Origin: JACOMS01 sp051252005
GTDB taxonomy: Bacteria; Pseudomonadota; Alphaproteobacteria; Caulobacterales; Maricaulaceae
DNA length: 64,000 nt
NCBI GenBank assembly: GCA_051252005.1
Contig: JBPOEZ010000005.1
Span: forward strand, 62,001-126,000
Direction of reading: 5' to 3'
The position numbers and the translations under genes are program-made. The notes beneath the pieces were generated by a model, which saw nothing but the letters and a program-made list of their open reading frames with translations, was not told the origin of the DNA and ran no database searches. Below are positions 61,804 to 64,000 of the stretch, piece by piece. The stretch's first letter is position 1; each line of letters begins with the position of its first letter.

Positions 61804-62490
61804 CTAACCCGCCATATTTTTTAATATGGCCTCGGCGGCTTTCTTCGGATTAGCGGCTGCCGTAATCGGCCGTCCAACGACGATATGAGATGCGCCGTCA
61901 TAGAGGGCTTTGTAAGGAGTCGCGACGCGCTTTTGGTCGCCCTTATCGCCGCCTTCCATACGCACGCCCGGCGTCACAACCAAGAAATTATCTGGAACTA
62001 CTGCGCGAATAGCCGCCGCCTCGAGCGGGCTAGACACCACCCCATCAATACCGGCCTCTATGGCTTGGCGCACACGGCGCATGACAAGCTCGGCGGGTGT
62101 GTGATGATAGCCAATTTCATTGAGAGCGTCTTGATCGAGCGAGGTTAAAACCGTCACGCCTAAAATTTTAAGATCGCTTCCGGCTCGCCCCTTCGCGGCG
62201 GCTACCATCACATCAGGGCGGGCATGCACGGTAAGAAGATCTGCGCCAATCCCTGCGATAGAGCGCGTGGCTTTTTCGACGGTAGCGTCAATATCGTGAA
62301 GCTTGAAATCGAGAAAGACATTCTTCCCCATAGCCGCAAGTTCGCGCCCAAACTCAGACCCGCCAAGCGGCAAGAGCTGCAACCCGATTTTATAGGAGAC
62401 AACACTATCGCTAAGCTGCCTGACCATATCGCTCGCCTCGTCAATAGAGGGTAGGTCGAGAGCTACATATAATCTTGGATCGGATGTCAT
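61804..62490 (-). CDS. pyrF: Orotidine 5'-phosphate decarboxylase
   Basis: The 228-residue TIM-barrel enzyme makes UMP from OMP. The active-site run VFLDFKLHDIDATVEKATRS holds the catalytic Lys/Asp pair; VTPGVRMEGGDKGDQKRVAT is the phosphate loop. Length and motifs are normal for bacterial PyrF. It follows the SDR gene after two bases on the same strand. Confidence 0.96.
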   Translation of the reverse strand: MTSDPRLYVALDLPSIDEASDMVRQLSDSVVSYKIGLQLLPLGGSEFGRELAAMGKNVFLDFKLHDIDATVEKATRSIAGIGADLLTVHARPDVMVAAAKGRAGSDLKILGVTVLTSLDQDALNEIGYHHTPAELVMRRVRQAIEAGIDGVVSSPLEAAAIRAVVPDNFLVVTPGVRMEGGDKGDQKRVATPYKALYDGASHIVVGRPITAAANPKKAAEAILKNMAG

Positions 62491-62492
62491 GA

Positions 62493-63299
62493 TTATCCTT
62501 TGCGGATGCGTTCAGAGTTTTTAGCCATCAGGCTAAGTGCCAGAGATTCGGGCAGTAATTTAGCGGCGGCGGCGATGGTCTTATTGACCCCGCCTGGAAT
62601 GAAGACAGCGCGGTTACGCTCGCAGGCTTCGACGGCTTGCAGGGCGCAGTCTTCGGCGCTCATCCACATAAAGTCTGGCAGCTTAGAGACGCTTTCTCGT
62701 GTATCATTAACGTCGTGAAACTCGCTGTAGGTAAATCCGGGGCAAAGGGCGCTTACGTGGACACCGCTGCCCTGCATTTCCAGATTAAGGCTTTGCGAGA
62801 ATTTAATTAAAAAGCTCTTCACGGCGGCGTATAGCGTATGCCCTTTAGAGCCCGGAATATGTCCGGCAAGACTGGCAACGTTAATGATGCGGCCAAAGCC
62901 GCGTTCTTGCATGCCGCCTGAAACGGCATGGGTTAGCTCGCACGGCACCGTCAGCATGAGCTGTAAGAAATTCGCGTGATCTTCCCACGAACTATCCATA
63001 TAGGACCCAGGGTGGCCATAGCCTGCATTATTCACAAGGCCGTTAATCGTGACTTCCCGTTTTTTGATCCGGCGCATCAGGTCCTCTACGGCGCCGCCCT
63101 CAAATAAATCAGCGGGAAATATATGCGAGCGTGTTCCGTAGGCGGCTTTCATCTCTTCGGCCAGAGCGATCATAGGCTCTTCGCGGCGGGCGACTAAGGC
63201 GAGGTTCCAGCCGCGCTGCGCATATTCTCGGGCAATGGCTGCGCCAATACCGGCGGACGCGCCAGTAATAAGACAGGTCGGTTTTTCTGATGTTGTCAT
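62493..63299 (-). CDS. SDR family oxidoreductase
   Basis: A 268-residue short-chain dehydrogenase of the YqjQ-like type. The cofactor motif is TGASAGIGAAIAREYAQRG, then NNAGYGHPGSYMD, catalytic Ser in NVASLAG, and YAAVKSFLIKFSQ as YxxxK. Many related proteins act on long acyl chains or sterols; the neighbour at 63411 is a fatty acid hydroxylase-like gene on the opposite strand. Confidence 0.9.
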   Translation of the reverse strand: MTTSEKPTCLITGASAGIGAAIAREYAQRGWNLALVARREEPMIALAEEMKAAYGTRSHIFPADLFEGGAVEDLMRRIKKREVTINGLVNNAGYGHPGSYMDSSWEDHANFLQLMLTVPCELTHAVSGGMQERGFGRIINVASLAGHIPGSKGHTLYAAVKSFLIKFSQSLNLEMQGSGVHVSALCPGFTYSEFHDVNDTRESVSKLPDFMWMSAEDCALQAVEACERNRAVFIPGGVNKTIAAAAKLLPESLALSLMAKNSERIRKG

Positions 63300-63410
63300 G
63301 AAGCCCTCTTTACTCGTTAAGTGGACTTATCTTAGCTACGCGGTAAATTCAAACGACAGATTTCGAAAACTTGATTTTGTGTGAGCCCTATACTGGGATA
63401 TGATTAGCTC

Positions 63411-64000
63411 ATGCATGATACTGTCTCGCCCGATACGCTTCGTTTGGCTATTTTCTTTGGTCTTTTATTCTTGTTTGCCGTGCTTGAAGCTTTGCAGCCC
63501 AGAAAGATTCGTACCCAACCCCGTCATAAACGATGGGTGACAAATATTGGTATGGTCGTCGTTGACAGTTTGGCTGTGCGCTTGCTCGGCCCGCTCATCG
63601 CTATGGCCGCCGCGGGTTATGTTACCGCGAATGGATGGGGCTTGCTCAACATGACAGGACTTCCGGTTTGGGCCGACATGATCATTGCATTGCTTATGCT
63701 GGATTTCGCGATTTATATACAGCATGTGATTTTCCACCGCGTGCCGCTTTTTTGGCGTTTCCATAAAGTCCACCACGCTGACCGCGATATTGATGTGACG
63801 ACGGCGCTACGGTTCCACCCCATAGAGATTGTTATCTCTATGCTCTATAAGGCGTTCATAATTATTCTACTTGGCCCGTCCGTTTTGGCGGTGTTGATAT
63901 TTGAGATTATTCTCAACGGTATGGCAATGTTTAATCATGCCAATTTGCGGTTGCCGCTTGGCCTTGACCGTCTTCTGCGTGCGCTCCTTGTTACGCCAGA
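63411..64000 (+). CDS. Fatty acid hydroxylase / sterol desaturase family protein, truncated by the window
   Basis: The frame opens MHDTVSPDTLRLAIFFGLLF and runs past the window end; 196 codons are visible. Several membrane segments and the di-iron His motifs are seen: YIQHVIFHRVPLFWRFHKVH gives HxxxH and HxxHH, followed by RFHPIEI, and NHANLRLP further on. These enzymes hydroxylate or desaturate sterols, carotenoids or fatty acids. It is divergent from the SDR gene with 111 bp between them. A later in-frame ATG is not available nearby. Confidence 0.9.
   Translation, partial: MHDTVSPDTLRLAIFFGLLFLFAVLEALQPRKIRTQPRHKRWVTNIGMVVVDSLAVRLLGPLIAMAAAGYVTANGWGLLNMTGLPVWADMIIALLMLDFAIYIQHVIFHRVPLFWRFHKVHHADRDIDVTTALRFHPIEIVISMLYKAFIIILLGPSVLAVLIFEIILNGMAMFNHANLRLPLGLDRLLRALLVTP

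Overview
The window looks like chromosomal DNA of an alphaproteobacterium, probably a marine, Hyphomonadaceae/Maricaulales-like lineage (inference). Reasons: the core order mutS-glnD-murJ-trpS, the neighbourhood tRNA-Ala / FYDLN-type acidic protein / aroA / cmk / rpsA, an SDHAF4-like protein, a complex-I NDUFA9-like protein, a TonB receptor with a typical alphaproteobacterial N-terminus, and an alphaproteobacterial-type LexA box (GTTC-N7-GTTC).

Region by region. (1) 1-8.9 kb: core genes on the plus strand: mutS 3' end, glnD, murJ, trpS, a PCu(A)C copper-chaperone lipoprotein, an NDUFA9-like protein and a lipoprotein-anchored methyltransferase-like protein. (2) 8.9-10.3 kb: a gene-poor scar with a cluster of acagggaat motifs and an internally deleted IS66-family element. 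(3) 10.3-35.5 kb: a defective Mu-like prophage, nearly all on the minus strand. Reading from 35.4 kb downwards it holds a truncated gp28-like terminase, gp29-like portal, gp30-like head protein, three cargo genes, I-type protease with nested scaffold, decoration protein, major capsid protein, a tRNA with CAU anticodon, gp36, gpG, tail terminator, tail tube, a G/GT tail-chaperone pair with a -1 slippery site, tape measure, tail-tip and fibre genes, DUF1353, an HslV/proteasome-like Ntn hydrolase, a membrane-anchored SNase-like nuclease and a Dam methylase. There is no sheath gene, so this is a Mu-type head with a non-contractile tail. The whole early region (transposase, repressor, lysis) is absent.

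(4) 35.5-36.9 kb: an IS3-family element sits on the break in the terminase gene. It has no target duplication and unrelated DNA on its other side, which points to an IS-linked deletion. (5) 36.9-40.5 kb: a second island with two unknown genes, a pair of 35-bp direct repeats, and a DUF3489-DUF2924-large serine recombinase operon ending beside the 3' end of tRNA-Ala(GGC). (6) 40.7-64 kb: core and accessory host genes: aroA-cmk, a metallopeptidase-like protein and a TonB receptor inserted before rpsA, a CreA-like lipoprotein, YebC, an SDR, a MarR-CPBP protease operon with a 24-bp-arm perfect palindrome, a RimK-like ligase with a desuccinylase-like partner, a secreted protein of seven 12-residue Met-rich repeats, a gene under a LexA box, a LOV-HWE histidine kinase, SDHAF4, two secreted proteins, pyrF, an SDR and a truncated fatty acid hydroxylase.

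The least explained material is the three-gene cargo in the prophage head module (29.2-31.8 kb), the proteasome-like phage gene, the tRNA embedded in the late operon, the direct-repeat-flanked unknown gene at 37.3-37.9 kb and the Met-rich repeat protein. No rRNA or CRISPR array is present. All family assignments are by reading motifs; no database search was possible.
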